64,000 nt of DNA from Bryobacter aggregatus MPL3 (GCF_000702445.1 NZ_JNIF01000003.1:2914001-2978000); one strand, 5' to 3'. Positions 26,398 through 35,175 are shown, counted from the first letter of the stretch. Translations and numbers: made by a program. Notes: generated by a model from the letters alone, not told the origin.

Positions 26398-27531
26398 CTA
26401 TCGCAGTTTCAAGGTGGCCAGTGCGAAGAGGGCCATGATCAATCCACAAATCCAGAAACGGGCGATGACCTTCGATTCTTTCCAGCCCAGCATCTCAAAA
26501 TGATGATGGATGGGCGCCATCTTAAAGATTCTTTTGCCTCGTAATTTGTAGCTGCCCACTTGCAACACCACGCTTAAGAGTTCGATCACATAAACGCCGC
26601 CGATGAAGGGCAGAAGCAATTCCTGCTTGATCAATACGGCGACGGTGCCCATGCTTCCGCCGAGGGCCAGCGAGCCCACATCGCCCATAAATACTTCTGC
26701 CGGATGGGCGTTGTACCAAAGAAAACCAAGGGAGGCGCCAATCATGGTGGCACAGAAAATCGTAAGTTCGCTTCCGCCCGGAACACGCTGCAACTCGAGA
26801 TAAGTGGCGAACTCGCGATGTCCTGCCAGATAGCAGAGCGCCGTCATCGCAGAAGAGGCAATGATCATCAGTCCGATCGCCAATCCGTCGAGTCCATCTG
26901 TAAGATTCACGGCGTTTGACGATCCCACGATCACCAGAATCATAAAGAGATAAAACGGCGCGAAGGCGAGGGCAAAGGTCCACGGATTCTGAGCCAGCGA
27001 AGTGATGATGAGGTCTGGTTTGAAACTCTTGAGGAAGGGGACGTTCATCGCCGTCGAATACATTCCTTTTGCACTCAATAACAAAAGGATAAAACCGATA
27101 CTCATTGCGACGAGGACCTGAAGGAAGAACTTCTGTTTCGCAGTGAGTCCGAGATTACGCATCTTCTTGAGTTTGGTGTAATCGTCGTAAAATCCGATGG
27201 CGCCGAAGCCGACCAGACTCCACATCGCAATCCAAACCTGAACATTGCGCAGGTTTGCCCAGAGAAGAGTGGGGACAAGGATAGAAATGACGATCAGCAG
27301 ACCGCCCATCGTCGGGGTTCCGGCTTTGGTCTCGTGGGACTTGGGCCCATCCTCGCGGATAAATTGACCAATTGCCATGGCGCGCAACTTGCGAATCATC
27401 CATGGTCCGAGTAATAACGAAATTAAGAGTGCAGTGAGCAGGGCAAAGGCCGTGCGGAATGTCACATATCCGAAGAGTCGAAAGGGACTGTAGACGGATT
27501 GAAGCTTTTCAAAGAGGAGCCAGTAGAGCAT
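26398..27531 (-). CDS. mraY: Phospho-N-acetylmuramoyl-pentapeptide transferase MraY
   Basis: 377 residues, about ten membrane helices. It forms lipid I from UDP-MurNAc-pentapeptide and undecaprenyl phosphate. The Mg2+-binding GFYDDYTKLKK is visible near 135. NLTDGLDGLAIG and the C-terminal APIHHHFEMLGWKESKV loop are signature motifs. It follows murF by four bases. Confidence 0.97.
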   Translation of the reverse strand: MLYWLLFEKLQSVYSPFRLFGYVTFRTAFALLTALLISLLLGPWMIRKLRAMAIGQFIREDGPKSHETKAGTPTMGGLLIVISILVPTLLWANLRNVQVWIAMWSLVGFGAIGFYDDYTKLKKMRNLGLTAKQKFFLQVLVAMSIGFILLLLSAKGMYSTAMNVPFLKSFKPDLIITSLAQNPWTFALAFAPFYLFMILVIVGSSNAVNLTDGLDGLAIGLMIIASSAMTALCYLAGHREFATYLELQRVPGGSELTIFCATMIGASLGFLWYNAHPAEVFMGDVGSLALGGSMGTVAVLIKQELLLPFIGGVYVIELLSVVLQVGSYKLRGKRIFKMAPIHHHFEMLGWKESKVIARFWICGLIMALFALATLKLR

Positions 27532-27535
27532 TGGA

Positions 27536-28849
27536 TTAACTTAAAAACCTTTCCAATGCGAGTTCGACCCGCGTGCCTCGCGAGCCTTTGAACAAAATGG
27601 TGTCGCCGGGTTCGGCGATGGATTTGAGGTATTCTCCGGCTTCTTCGGGAGATTCGAAAAAGCACGCGGCGCGTGCGGACAGACCAGCTTTCATTGCTGA
27701 CTCGATGGTGAATCGAGCCGCGCCGCGTATCCCAAGTAGCACAGAAAAACCACTCTCCACAGCATAGAGGCCTAGCTGAGAATGGAGAGCCTCGGCCCAG
27801 TGGCCAAGCTCGAGCATCTCGCCCAGCACCGCGATCCGCCGGCCGTGCGCGGTGTCGCGCACCAGATCCAGCATTGCTTTTGCGGCATCCGGGTTCGAGT
27901 TGTAGCAATCGTTCCAGATCGTCACGCCGTTGCGCTCGAGTTTTTCGGTGCGCATTTTCGGCAATTCCATCTGGTGGGCGGCGTCGCTCAATTGGCGGAG
28001 GGGAACACCCCACATTCGCGCCACGGCAACACCGGCCGTAATATTCAAAACACCAATTCGTCCAGGTACTTTCGAATGGAAAATTTGTCCTTCAATCTGA
28101 AATTGAGCGCCGTCGCTGTTGTAAGTCAGATTGGTAGCACGGGTCTTGGCCGCGTTGCTGAGACCAAAGGTCTCTACTTTGCCCGCGAAGTCTTTGCCGA
28201 ACTTTGCGACTAGCGGGTCATCGGCATTGAGCACGGCGACTCCATCGGCGGGCAGGGAATCAATCAGTTCTTTCTTGGCCGCAGCGATGCCGTCGGTGCC
28301 GTCGAAGTTTTCCGCGTGCGCGTATCCGACATTGGTGACGACCCCGATCTGTGGTTTCGCAATCTCGCAAAGCTGTGCGATCTCGCCGGAATGGTTCATC
28401 CCCATTTCGAGCACGGCGGCTTTGGATGCCTCGTCGATGCGCAGAATCGAAAGCGGCAAGCCAATGTGGTTGTTGAAATTCCCGATCGTCTTACTTACCG
28501 GGATCGCACAACTGAGAAGCGTGGCGATGTTTTCTTTTGTCGATGTCTTTCCCGCACTGCCGGTGACCCCGATGACGGTCTGCCCCCAGCGCAATCGCGC
28601 TGCTTTTGCCAGATCCTGAAGCGCGGATAAGGCGTTGGGAACTACGATCTGCACTCCGCTGATGTTCGGGATCTTACGTTCGACCAGGGCGGCAATTGCG
28701 CCGTTCTCAAAAGCCTGCTTTACAAAATCGTGACCGTCGACATGATCGCCGGGGAGCGCGATAAAGAGATCGCCGTTTCGGACCTCTCGAGAGTCGATCG
28801 CATAGCCGGTTGCGACGAGAGTGCCGGTATCATTGAGCGAAACTTTCAC
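27536..28849 (-). CDS. murF: UDP-MurNAc-tripeptide-D-Ala-D-Ala ligase
   Basis: 437 residues from a GTG at 28849. It adds the D-Ala-D-Ala dipeptide. Its DSREVRNGDLFIALPG opening and ATP-binding VTGSAGKTSTKENIATLL are typical. NDCYNSNPDAAKAMLD is the MurF-specific motif. The GTG overlaps the murE stop (GTGA). The D-Ala-D-Ala ligase that must supply its substrate is not in this cluster. Confidence 0.96.
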   Translation of the reverse strand: MKVSLNDTGTLVATGYAIDSREVRNGDLFIALPGDHVDGHDFVKQAFENGAIAALVERKIPNISGVQIVVPNALSALQDLAKAARLRWGQTVIGVTGSAGKTSTKENIATLLSCAIPVSKTIGNFNNHIGLPLSILRIDEASKAAVLEMGMNHSGEIAQLCEIAKPQIGVVTNVGYAHAENFDGTDGIAAAKKELIDSLPADGVAVLNADDPLVAKFGKDFAGKVETFGLSNAAKTRATNLTYNSDGAQFQIEGQIFHSKVPGRIGVLNITAGVAVARMWGVPLRQLSDAAHQMELPKMRTEKLERNGVTIWNDCYNSNPDAAKAMLDLVRDTAHGRRIAVLGEMLELGHWAEALHSQLGLYAVESGFSVLLGIRGAARFTIESAMKAGLSARAACFFESPEEAGEYLKSIAEPGDTILFKGSRGTRVELALERFLS

Positions 28850-30375
28850 TTTGCGGCGCCCTTCTCAAAGCCAAGGGAAGCGAGGGCGCGACGAGCGACA
28901 ACGCGATCGTCGAAGGGAAATTTGGTTTTGCCGATAATCTGGTAGTCTTCGTGTCCTTTTCCAGCAATGAGGACAATGTCCTGAGGACGGGCGAGCGCCA
29001 TTGCTTTTTGAATCGCCTTTTCGCGATTCGGCTCGACGAGAAGTGGAGTGTCGAAGCGACGCAGGCCGACCATTGCATCATTCATGATGGCGATCGGATC
29101 TTCTGTACGAGGATTGTCACTCGTCAAAACCACGTAGTCGCTGGCTTCCGCTGCAGCTGCGCCCATCAGGGGACGTTTTGCGCGATCGCGATCTCCGCCA
29201 CAACCAAATACGGTGATGATGCGCGAAGGTTGCAGCGCGCGGGCAACGCGGATGGCGTTGCGAATGGCGTCATCGGTGTGCGAGTAATCGACGATGACGA
29301 GGAAGGGTTGGCCTGCATCGACTCGCTCAAAGCGGCCGGGAACATTCCGGCAATTTTCAACGCCTTGCTGGATCGCGGTGATCGGCAAGCCATGAGCGAG
29401 CAGGATGGTGGCTGCTCCTAAGATATTGGAGACATTGATCGCGCCCAACATATGGGAGCGGATTTCATGTTTGCCGAGCGGACTCACCAGATCAAAGCAG
29501 AGGCCGTTGAATCCAGCTTGTATATTGACGGCTCGGACCGTAGTTTCCGGGGACTCTTCGCGCATCGCGAAGCTCCAAAGTTCTGTCGTGGGCGCCAGTG
29601 CAATGCGACGTCCGTAGCTGTCGTCATAGTTGATCGCGGCCAGGTCGGGAGGCGTGGTGTCCTGACCTCGGAAGAGTTCGCTCTTGGCAGCGAAGTAATC
29701 TTCCATGTCTTTGTGGAAATCGAGATGGTCGCGCGTGAGATTGGTCCAGACGGCGCCTCGGAAGTGGAAGCCCCAAACCCGGCCGAGCGCGAGAGCGTGT
29801 GAGGAAACTTCCATCGCCACGGCAGCTTTTCCTGGAGCGCCTTCGATCAATTCCTCGAAGTGTTCATAAAGTTCGACACTTTCGGGAGTCGTGTTCACAC
29901 TTTGAGACACTTTGTTCCCAATCCGGTACTCGATGGTTCCGAACATTCCGGTGTGAATCCCGGCGGCTTCGAGGATCGAAGCCATGAGATAGGCCGTGGT
30001 GGTTTTGCCGTTGGTGCCCGTAACGCCAAATAAATCGATCTTGTGACGTGTCGGATCGCCATAGATTCGCGAGGCGACAATGGCTAAGGCCCGGCGGGCA
30101 TCGACCACTTCGATCCAATATTTTTCAAGGCCCGGCGGCGGGGGCATCTCACTTACCACCGCCACCGCTCCTTGTTCTAAGGCCTTCGCTGCGTAGCTGC
30201 GTCCATCGACATTCACGCCAACAAAGGCAAAGAAGATCCAACCCGTTTTCAGACGACGCGAATCAAAGTGAAGCCCATCGGCAACAAGAGCGGCAAGTTC
30301 CGGCGCGTAGGGCGTCTTGAGTGCGATTCCCGTAAATAATGCAGCAATCTTCCAGCTCGTCAATCTACCGTCCAA
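28846..30375 (-). CDS. murE: UDP-MurNAc-tripeptide synthetase MurE (meso-diaminopimelate type)
   Basis: About 509 residues. It adds the third stem residue. The P-loop is TGTNGKTTTAYLMASIL, and the substrate motif TSDNPRTEDP contains DNPR, which marks enzymes that add meso-diaminopimelate rather than lysine. That agrees with the lysA gene at 40557, which uses the same metabolite. The start is a TTG at 30375 overlapping ftsI by 11 bases. A TTG at 30363, with GGACGG upstream, is an equally good start. Confidence 0.96.
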   Translation of the reverse strand: MDGRLTSWKIAALFTGIALKTPYAPELAALVADGLHFDSRRLKTGWIFFAFVGVNVDGRSYAAKALEQGAVAVVSEMPPPPGLEKYWIEVVDARRALAIVASRIYGDPTRHKIDLFGVTGTNGKTTTAYLMASILEAAGIHTGMFGTIEYRIGNKVSQSVNTTPESVELYEHFEELIEGAPGKAAVAMEVSSHALALGRVWGFHFRGAVWTNLTRDHLDFHKDMEDYFAAKSELFRGQDTTPPDLAAINYDDSYGRRIALAPTTELWSFAMREESPETTVRAVNIQAGFNGLCFDLVSPLGKHEIRSHMLGAINVSNILGAATILLAHGLPITAIQQGVENCRNVPGRFERVDAGQPFLVIVDYSHTDDAIRNAIRVARALQPSRIITVFGCGGDRDRAKRPLMGAAAAEASDYVVLTSDNPRTEDPIAIMNDAMVGLRRFDTPLLVEPNREKAIQKAMALARPQDIVLIAGKGHEDYQIIGKTKFPFDDRVVARRALASLGFEKGAAK

Positions 30376-32380
30376 ACCTCAACTTGATCTTTTGTCCATA
30401 AGATACCGGCTCGCCGGCGGGTGGCGATTGTTCGCGGACAAGTCCGCTGCCGATTGGATCAATGCGAAAGCCTGCTTTGGAAGCAGCTTCAAGGGCTGCG
30501 CGTAGTGTCATGCCCGCGAAGCTAGGAGTCACAAATGTCGACTTAGTAACTGTCTCGTCGGAGTTTTCCACTTCTTCCACAGACTTTTCCACAAGAGTTT
30601 CAGTGTCTGGTGCGTCGTTGATGGAAATGTCTTTGACGGGTTCACTCTTGATGTCATCAGGCAGGTCTCGCGGGACATTGAGAATGCGGAGCGCCGCATT
30701 GGTTGCTTCACTAAATACGGGAGCAGAAACTGCTCCACCATATTTGGTGGAACCGTCCAGGGTAATGATGGTGACCAGCCGAGGGTCGTTCACCGGAGTG
30801 AATCCCATAAAGGTCGCGTGGTACTTGTGCGAGTATTGTTTTGCTTTTACGTCGTAGATCTGAGCTGAGCCGGTCTTTCCCCCGACGGAGTAACCCGCGA
30901 TCTTTGCTTTGCGACCGGTGCCGCCAAGTACAACGTGCTCCATCATCTTTCGCATTTGAACAACGGCGTCGGGGGACAGGACCGTGGTCATCTTTGCTTG
31001 TGGCTCGTCAAAGCTGGTGCGTCGAAGTGGTACCCGGTTCGCATTGGGGCCTTCGCTACTGGCCGCTGTAATGCGACGCACAATTTTCGGTGGAATCAGT
31101 TGGCCACCATTGGCGATGACAGAAGCGGCTTGTCCCAATTGAATGGTGGTGGCCATCACTTCGTGTCCCATGGCGACAGAGCCAATCGAACTCTTGGTCC
31201 ATTTCGACAAGCGGAGGACGCGGCCCGAAGATTCGCCGGGCAAGGGAAGTCCGGTCTTGCTGCCGAAGCCAAAGGCTTTGATGTATTCAGAGAAACGCTT
31301 TTCGCCCAGTTCCTGAGCGACTCGAATGGCGCCAATGTTGCTGGAGTGCGCGAGGATATCCTCGACAGGAATATATCCGTAGGGATCGTGATCGTGAATG
31401 ACTCGTCCGAAGAGGTTCAATATGCCGTTGCCGCAATGAAAGCCAGTTTTGGGAGTGACTTTGCGGTCTTGGATCGCGCCGGCAATCGTAAATACTTTGA
31501 ACACAGAGCCGGGTTCGATCGGACTCTGGATGGGGAGGTTTTGACGAGCCTCCATGTTGACCACTTTATCGTTCGGGTTATAGGTGGGATAGCTGGCCAT
31601 GGCGACGATCTCACCGTTGTGGGGATCCATGACAAGGGCGCGTCCGGTCCAGCAATTATTGGCGATCACGGCCGCGCCGAGCAGTTTCTCCAACTCAAAC
31701 TGAACGCGATAGTCGATGGTGAGAGTGACGTCATTGCCAGGAATCGGTTCGATTTCAACAACGCTTTCGAGGCCGCGATGGCGGACATCGGTCACCATGT
31801 GGGCGTAGCCGGGACGTCCGGCCAGTTCGTCTTCGAGACCTTGTTCGATGCCGCCGTTGCCGGCTTTCTCAAAGTCGACCCCGCCGAGGATGTGAGCGGC
31901 TAACTGGTCATTGGGATAGACGCGGATGGTGGAGGATTCAAACTGAATCCAGCCCAAACGCAGGCTTTTCAGGCGCTTCGCCTGTTCCTGGCTGATCTGT
32001 TCGGCAATCTTGAAGTACTTTCGCTTCTCGGCGACCTTCGCATCCAGCTTGCCGAGCAGTTCCTTCTCGTTGAGGCCGAGGATTTCGCTGAAGATACTGG
32101 CGGCAACTTCTGTGTTGGGAACCTGTTGTGGATTGACAACAACGGTTTCTACCGGAACCGTGATCGCAAGGATATGTCCGTTGCGATCGTAAATGGTGCC
32201 GCGATGGGCGGCGATCTCGACCAGGCGAGTCTGCTGTTGTTCGGCAAGGTCGGCGTAGTAATCGTGTTTGACAATCTGCAGATAGAACAACCGTGCGAGA
32301 ACGGCCACTCCCCAGATCATCAGCAGCCTAAGCAACCAACGAGCGCGGCGGTCGACGGCTGGGTTGATGGGCGCTAACAT
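30365..32380 (-). CDS. ftsI: Septal transpeptidase FtsI (PBP3-type) with a PASTA domain
   Basis: 671 residues. It crosslinks septal peptidoglycan with FtsW. One N-terminal membrane segment (about 15-33) and a dimerisation domain precede the transpeptidase. Its motifs are SVFK (active serine, about 293-296), SSN (about 350) and KTGS (about 512). The last 60 or so residues (TPSFAGMTLRAALEAASKAGF...GQKIKLRFG) form a PASTA domain, a proposed lipid II or peptidoglycan sensor. A T-tailed hairpin lies in the 66 bases separating it from ftsL. Confidence 0.96.
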   Translation of the reverse strand: MLAPINPAVDRRARWLLRLLMIWGVAVLARLFYLQIVKHDYYADLAEQQQTRLVEIAAHRGTIYDRNGHILAITVPVETVVVNPQQVPNTEVAASIFSEILGLNEKELLGKLDAKVAEKRKYFKIAEQISQEQAKRLKSLRLGWIQFESSTIRVYPNDQLAAHILGGVDFEKAGNGGIEQGLEDELAGRPGYAHMVTDVRHRGLESVVEIEPIPGNDVTLTIDYRVQFELEKLLGAAVIANNCWTGRALVMDPHNGEIVAMASYPTYNPNDKVVNMEARQNLPIQSPIEPGSVFKVFTIAGAIQDRKVTPKTGFHCGNGILNLFGRVIHDHDPYGYIPVEDILAHSSNIGAIRVAQELGEKRFSEYIKAFGFGSKTGLPLPGESSGRVLRLSKWTKSSIGSVAMGHEVMATTIQLGQAASVIANGGQLIPPKIVRRITAASSEGPNANRVPLRRTSFDEPQAKMTTVLSPDAVVQMRKMMEHVVLGGTGRKAKIAGYSVGGKTGSAQIYDVKAKQYSHKYHATFMGFTPVNDPRLVTIITLDGSTKYGGAVSAPVFSEATNAALRILNVPRDLPDDIKSEPVKDISINDAPDTETLVEKSVEEVENSDETVTKSTFVTPSFAGMTLRAALEAASKAGFRIDPIGSGLVREQSPPAGEPVSYGQKIKLRFGR

Positions 32381-32409
32381 TTCGAAGGCTCCTTGGCGAA
32401 GTAAAAAAT

Positions 32410-32453
32410 CAAGTAGAAAGCACTAGGCGGAAACGCCGAATGCTTTCTACTTG
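32410..32453 (-). terminator. Intra-operon hairpin with T-run between ftsL and ftsI
   Basis: On the minus strand, a 13-bp perfect stem (32441-32453 with 32410-32422) encloses a three-base by three-base internal loop and a 4-bp GC stem capped by a TTTC loop (32426-32437). It is followed at once by GATTTTTTAC. The ascending arm includes the ftsL stop. This is the architecture of an intrinsic terminator, although the outer stem is AT-rich. It lies 30 bases before the ftsI start, so it would attenuate or end transcription inside the dcw operon. Confidence 0.7.
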
Positions 32454-32956
32454 CCGGAGGGGAGACTGTTCATGGCGTAGGACCCCTTCGGCGTCAGATG
32501 TTGCACCATCTGCGGGGCGGGATCGATCAGATCCTGGGTCTTAGCCACTTGTTCGAGCTTGTTGAGATTGGTATGGCGCGCTTCGAGTGCGCGCAATTCT
32601 GCGATTTCGCGGTGCAACTGGTCCTGTTCGTCGCGCAACTGGTGGATCTGCATGCCCGCAACCATACGGTAGGCGCCGGGGAGTAAGAGGCCAGTGAAGA
32701 TCAATGCGCCAGTCACGATCGCGCCAGCGGCGCGCCATGAGGTCTTGCGTTGCGCAGGATCGTCCGCGCGAACGACCATCGAGTTATCGATGGCTTTGGC
32801 TTCAAAGTAAAGATCTTCGCCAGGGAAGGCGGGCAGTTTGCGGCGCGTGGTGTGTGCGTGACCTCGCGGAGCCGTGCGGGGTCGGCGAGATTGTGACGGG
32901 ATATTCCGCGTCATTGTGCTGTCTTGTTCTTCGTATACGTGAGCTAATGCCGACAT
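32447..32956 (-). CDS. ftsL: FtsL-like divisome membrane protein
   Basis: 169 residues, assigned mainly from its place between rsmH and ftsI and its topology. A basic cytoplasmic tail of about 75 residues precedes one membrane helix (76-98). A short coiled coil follows (IHQLRDEQDQLHREIAELRALEARHTNLNKL region), as in FtsL/FtsB. The N-tail is longer than in most FtsL proteins. A perfect AGGAGG at 32962-32967, overlapping the rsmH stop, precedes the ATG at 32956. Sequence conservation in FtsL is weak, so the name rests on synteny. Confidence 0.82.
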   Translation of the reverse strand: MSALAHVYEEQDSTMTRNIPSQSRRPRTAPRGHAHTTRRKLPAFPGEDLYFEAKAIDNSMVVRADDPAQRKTSWRAAGAIVTGALIFTGLLLPGAYRMVAGMQIHQLRDEQDQLHREIAELRALEARHTNLNKLEQVAKTQDLIDPAPQMVQHLTPKGSYAMNSLPSGK

Positions 32957-32965
32957 ATCGTCCTC

Positions 32966-33847
32966 CTAAGTTGCCGCCTGCCATTCAATCGCCCTTAACT
33001 TCGCACTTCTCGAAGCTGGGTTTCGCCTTAATTCTTCATCACTTGGTTTCACAACATGCTTGGTCAGGATCTTGGCTAACCCCGCACGTTGAAACTCTTG
33101 AAATTTCTGTTTCAGAATCCGATCTTCCGTACTCATGAAACTCAACGCTACAACTCGACTTCCGACTGCCATCAGTCCGGGTAGAGCCTCCAGTAACGCT
33201 TTCAACTCATCCATTTCACGGTTGACATACAACCGCAAAGCCATAAAAGTCTTAGTTGCCGGAGATACTTTTGTATCCCGGGACGCGGCCCCCTGACCGG
33301 CAAGCTGGGCAAGCTGCCGAGTCGTATGAATCGGCCGCGCCCGGACTACTGCTCTGGCAATTGCCCGCGACCTCCATTCCTCGCCGTACTCGTACAAAAT
33401 GTCGGCGATTTCTTTTTCAGAGAACGTGTTGACTACGTCCGCCGCAGTAAGATCTTGTTCGGAGTCGCGAGACATCCTCATATCCAAGGGGCCATCGTGC
33501 CGGAACGAAAAACCGCGCTCAGGTTCCGTGAGCTGTTTCATGCTCACCCCGAGGTCAACGAGTAGTCCATCCAACTGACCAATGCCCATCTCTCGAAACC
33601 TTTCGGGAAAGGTGGAGAACACTCCCTGGGTCGGGCGGATCTTCGCAGCGAATTCGCGCGTATTTTCCACCGCCTCGGCGAGGCTCTCTCCATCCCGGTC
33701 ATTCATTACCAGAACGCCAGAATCGAGGAGGGCAGCTATTTGTTTGGAATGCCCCCCAAGACCGGCGGTCATATCAGCTATCCGACTCTCGCTACGGATC
33801 GCCAGATAACTGAGCACCTCCGCGGACATCACCGGGAAGTGAGCCAT
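32966..33847 (-). CDS. rsmH: 16S rRNA (cytosine-1402-N4)-methyltransferase RsmH
   Basis: About 293 residues from the ATG at 33847 (MAHFPVMSAEVLSYL). The frame is open farther into mraZ, but that is not the family start. It methylates C1402 in the decoding centre using S-adenosylmethionine. ADMTAGLGGHSKQIAAL is the cofactor motif; DLGVSMKQLTEPERGFSF and TFMALRLYVNREMDEL are RsmH-specific. It sits 13 bases after mraZ, the standard dcw order. Confidence 0.97.
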   Translation of the reverse strand: MAHFPVMSAEVLSYLAIRSESRIADMTAGLGGHSKQIAALLDSGVLVMNDRDGESLAEAVENTREFAAKIRPTQGVFSTFPERFREMGIGQLDGLLVDLGVSMKQLTEPERGFSFRHDGPLDMRMSRDSEQDLTAADVVNTFSEKEIADILYEYGEEWRSRAIARAVVRARPIHTTRQLAQLAGQGAASRDTKVSPATKTFMALRLYVNREMDELKALLEALPGLMAVGSRVVALSFMSTEDRILKQKFQEFQRAGLAKILTKHVVKPSDEELRRNPASRSAKLRAIEWQAAT

Positions 33848-33860
33848 AATCCTTAATCCT

Positions 33861-34355
33861 TTACCGCATACCAGCGAGTCGCATTCGCTTTGCGGCTTCG
33901 GCCGCGTTCGCACGGCCCTTTTCACGCATCGCTTCATAACGCGTCGCTGTCATGACGACCAAATGGTCGCGGTCTTTACCCATCTGACAGGAAGCGGGCA
34001 GCTCGGTAATTCCAAGCCGTTGCCGAAGGACTGGGGGGAGGGTCAGTCGGCCGTCACTGTCAGGGGAAACATCGTCTCCGAGATCCTTCATGCGAAACAA
34101 CGTATTTTCAGCGTCCTCAGCCAGATCCGGGTTCAAGCCCATTTCTTCGAGGAATTCGCATTGCTTCAAGAAAGCGTCTCGGGTATAAATCTGAATATCG
34201 AGTTCATCACTCGAAGTGAGAAAGAACTGTGTCCCAAGACCCACCATATACTTCAGGTAGCCTGATGGAACTTTTAGCCGACCCTTCGCATCCACGGAAC
34301 ACGCGTGATAGCCCAGTGGGGCTACCGCGTCTCCGGGTTGGAGTTGGTCTGCCAA
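33861..34355 (-). CDS. mraZ: Transcriptional regulator MraZ
   Basis: About 164 residues from a TTG at 34355; an in-frame TGA lies just upstream and no ATG precedes the first domain. Two AbrB-like half-domains are visible: CSVDAKGRLKVPSGY near 19-33 and DSDGRLTLPPVLRQRLGI near 97-115. MraZ represses the dcw operon by binding repeated boxes before its own gene. Three such boxes are found here at 34390-34414. The N-terminus is about ten residues longer than in typical MraZ. Confidence 0.94.
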   Translation of the reverse strand: MADQLQPGDAVAPLGYHACSVDAKGRLKVPSGYLKYMVGLGTQFFLTSSDELDIQIYTRDAFLKQCEFLEEMGLNPDLAEDAENTLFRMKDLGDDVSPDSDGRLTLPPVLRQRLGITELPASCQMGKDRDHLVVMTATRYEAMREKGRANAAEAAKRMRLAGMR

Positions 34356-34389
34356 GTATCAAATCCGAGGTGGAATTTGGGAATCTGGT

Positions 34390-34414
34390 CCACTTCTGGC
34401 CACTTCCCGCCACT
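34390..34414 (-). promoter_or_regulatory. Three MraZ-type AGTGG operator boxes at 10-base spacing
   Basis: On the minus strand AGTGG occurs at 34414-34410, 34404-34400 and 34394-34390, so the boxes repeat exactly every 10 bases and lie on one face of the helix. Known MraZ operators are three or more short G-rich direct boxes separated by five bases before mraZ, and this arrangement matches. They end 35 bases before the mraZ start and lie just downstream of the proposed -10 element. Confidence 0.85.
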
Positions 34415-34419
34415 CCCTG

Positions 34420-34448
34420 ATAGTAATTCGATTCGCCGGGCAAAACAA
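34420..34448 (-). promoter_or_regulatory. Candidate promoter of the dcw operon
   Basis: On the minus strand TTGTTT (34448-34443) and TACTAT (34425-34420) are separated by 17 bases, a fair sigma-70-type match. Transcription would begin within the MraZ boxes, so bound MraZ could block the polymerase. The match to consensus is moderate and other starts are possible. Confidence 0.5.
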
Positions 34449-34566
34449 GACCCTTTGGCAAATTAATTGCTCTCTTGCGGACGCGCATCTATTCGTCTTT
34501 TCTTTGCCTTAGGAGGAAAGCTAAGGACCTGGAGTAGTCCCTGCGATTTGCTACATTAATAGGGCT

Positions 34567-35112
34567 ATGCACGGACTGTCCTTGTACGACATCGATCCTG
34601 GCCCGGAGTCGCCCGAGATCGTGCGGATGATTGTGGAAATCCCCATGCACTCCGCCAATAAATACGAATATGACGGCGAGTTTGGGCTTTTCCGCCTGGA
34701 TAGGTCGCTTTACGCGTCCGTTCATTACCCCGGAGATTACGGATTCATCCCCGGCACTTTGGCGGAGGATCACGATCCGCTCGATATTCTCGTGCTCGTC
34801 TCGGAGCCGAGCATCACGGGTTGCATGATGCTGGTCCGGCCCGTCGGAATTCTGAACATGATCGATAGCTCGGAGCGTGATCAGAAGATCCTGGCGGTGC
34901 CGACGCGGAATCCCCGTTTCGAGCAAATCCACACCATCGATCAGGTGTTCCCTCACACACGGCGCGAGATCGAGCACTTCTTCACCATTTATAAGGAACT
35001 GGAAGGCAAGCGGACGGTGATGGAAGGCTGGGGCGGTCCGAAGGAAGCGCGCAAGGCGATCCTCGAGTCTCGTCAAAGCTACTTTGAGGCCAAAGAAGCG
35101 CCTCCTAAATAA
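34567..35112 (+). CDS. ppa: Inorganic pyrophosphatase, family I
   Basis: 181 residues. It hydrolyses pyrophosphate and drives biosynthetic reactions forward. The family I signature with three metal-binding aspartates is EDHDPLDILVL near 74-84. YPGDYGFIPGT and the earlier KYEYDGEFGLFRLDR are also characteristic. It is divergent from mraZ with about 210 bases between the starts, so the dcw promoter and its own share this spacer. Confidence 0.96.
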   Translation: MHGLSLYDIDPGPESPEIVRMIVEIPMHSANKYEYDGEFGLFRLDRSLYASVHYPGDYGFIPGTLAEDHDPLDILVLVSEPSITGCMMLVRPVGILNMIDSSERDQKILAVPTRNPRFEQIHTIDQVFPHTRREIEHFFTIYKELEGKRTVMEGWGGPKEARKAILESRQSYFEAKEAPPK

Positions 35113-35117
35113 ACCCC

Positions 35118-35146
35118 TTGCATTCGGAATTCGATCCTGCTAGATT
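35118..35146 (+). promoter_or_regulatory. Candidate blaI promoter
   Basis: TTGCAT (35118-35123) and TAGATT (35141-35146) are 17 bases apart. The -10 element lies inside the left arm of the 42-base palindrome, which fits repression of this promoter by BlaI. The match is fair, not perfect. Confidence 0.55.
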
Positions 35147-35175
35147 TCCAGCATGTGCTGGTTTTCTAGCAGGAT
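35134..35175. promoter_or_regulatory. 42-base palindrome upstream of blaI (candidate BlaI operator)
   Basis: Bases 35134-35153 and 35156-35175 are inverted repeats matching at 17 of 20 positions, around a two-base centre. The innermost 14 bases are a perfect dyad (CCAGCATGTGCTGG). The right arm contains AGGA at 35171-35174, the likely ribosome site for the ATG at 35179. BlaI-family repressors bind such dyads at their own promoters. A hairpin that hides the ribosome site, or a terminator for ppa, are alternatives. Confidence 0.7.

Noticed and set aside
30935-31903. Plus-strand open frame opposite ftsI
   Set aside because: No start signals or domain. The transpeptidase motifs are on the other strand.
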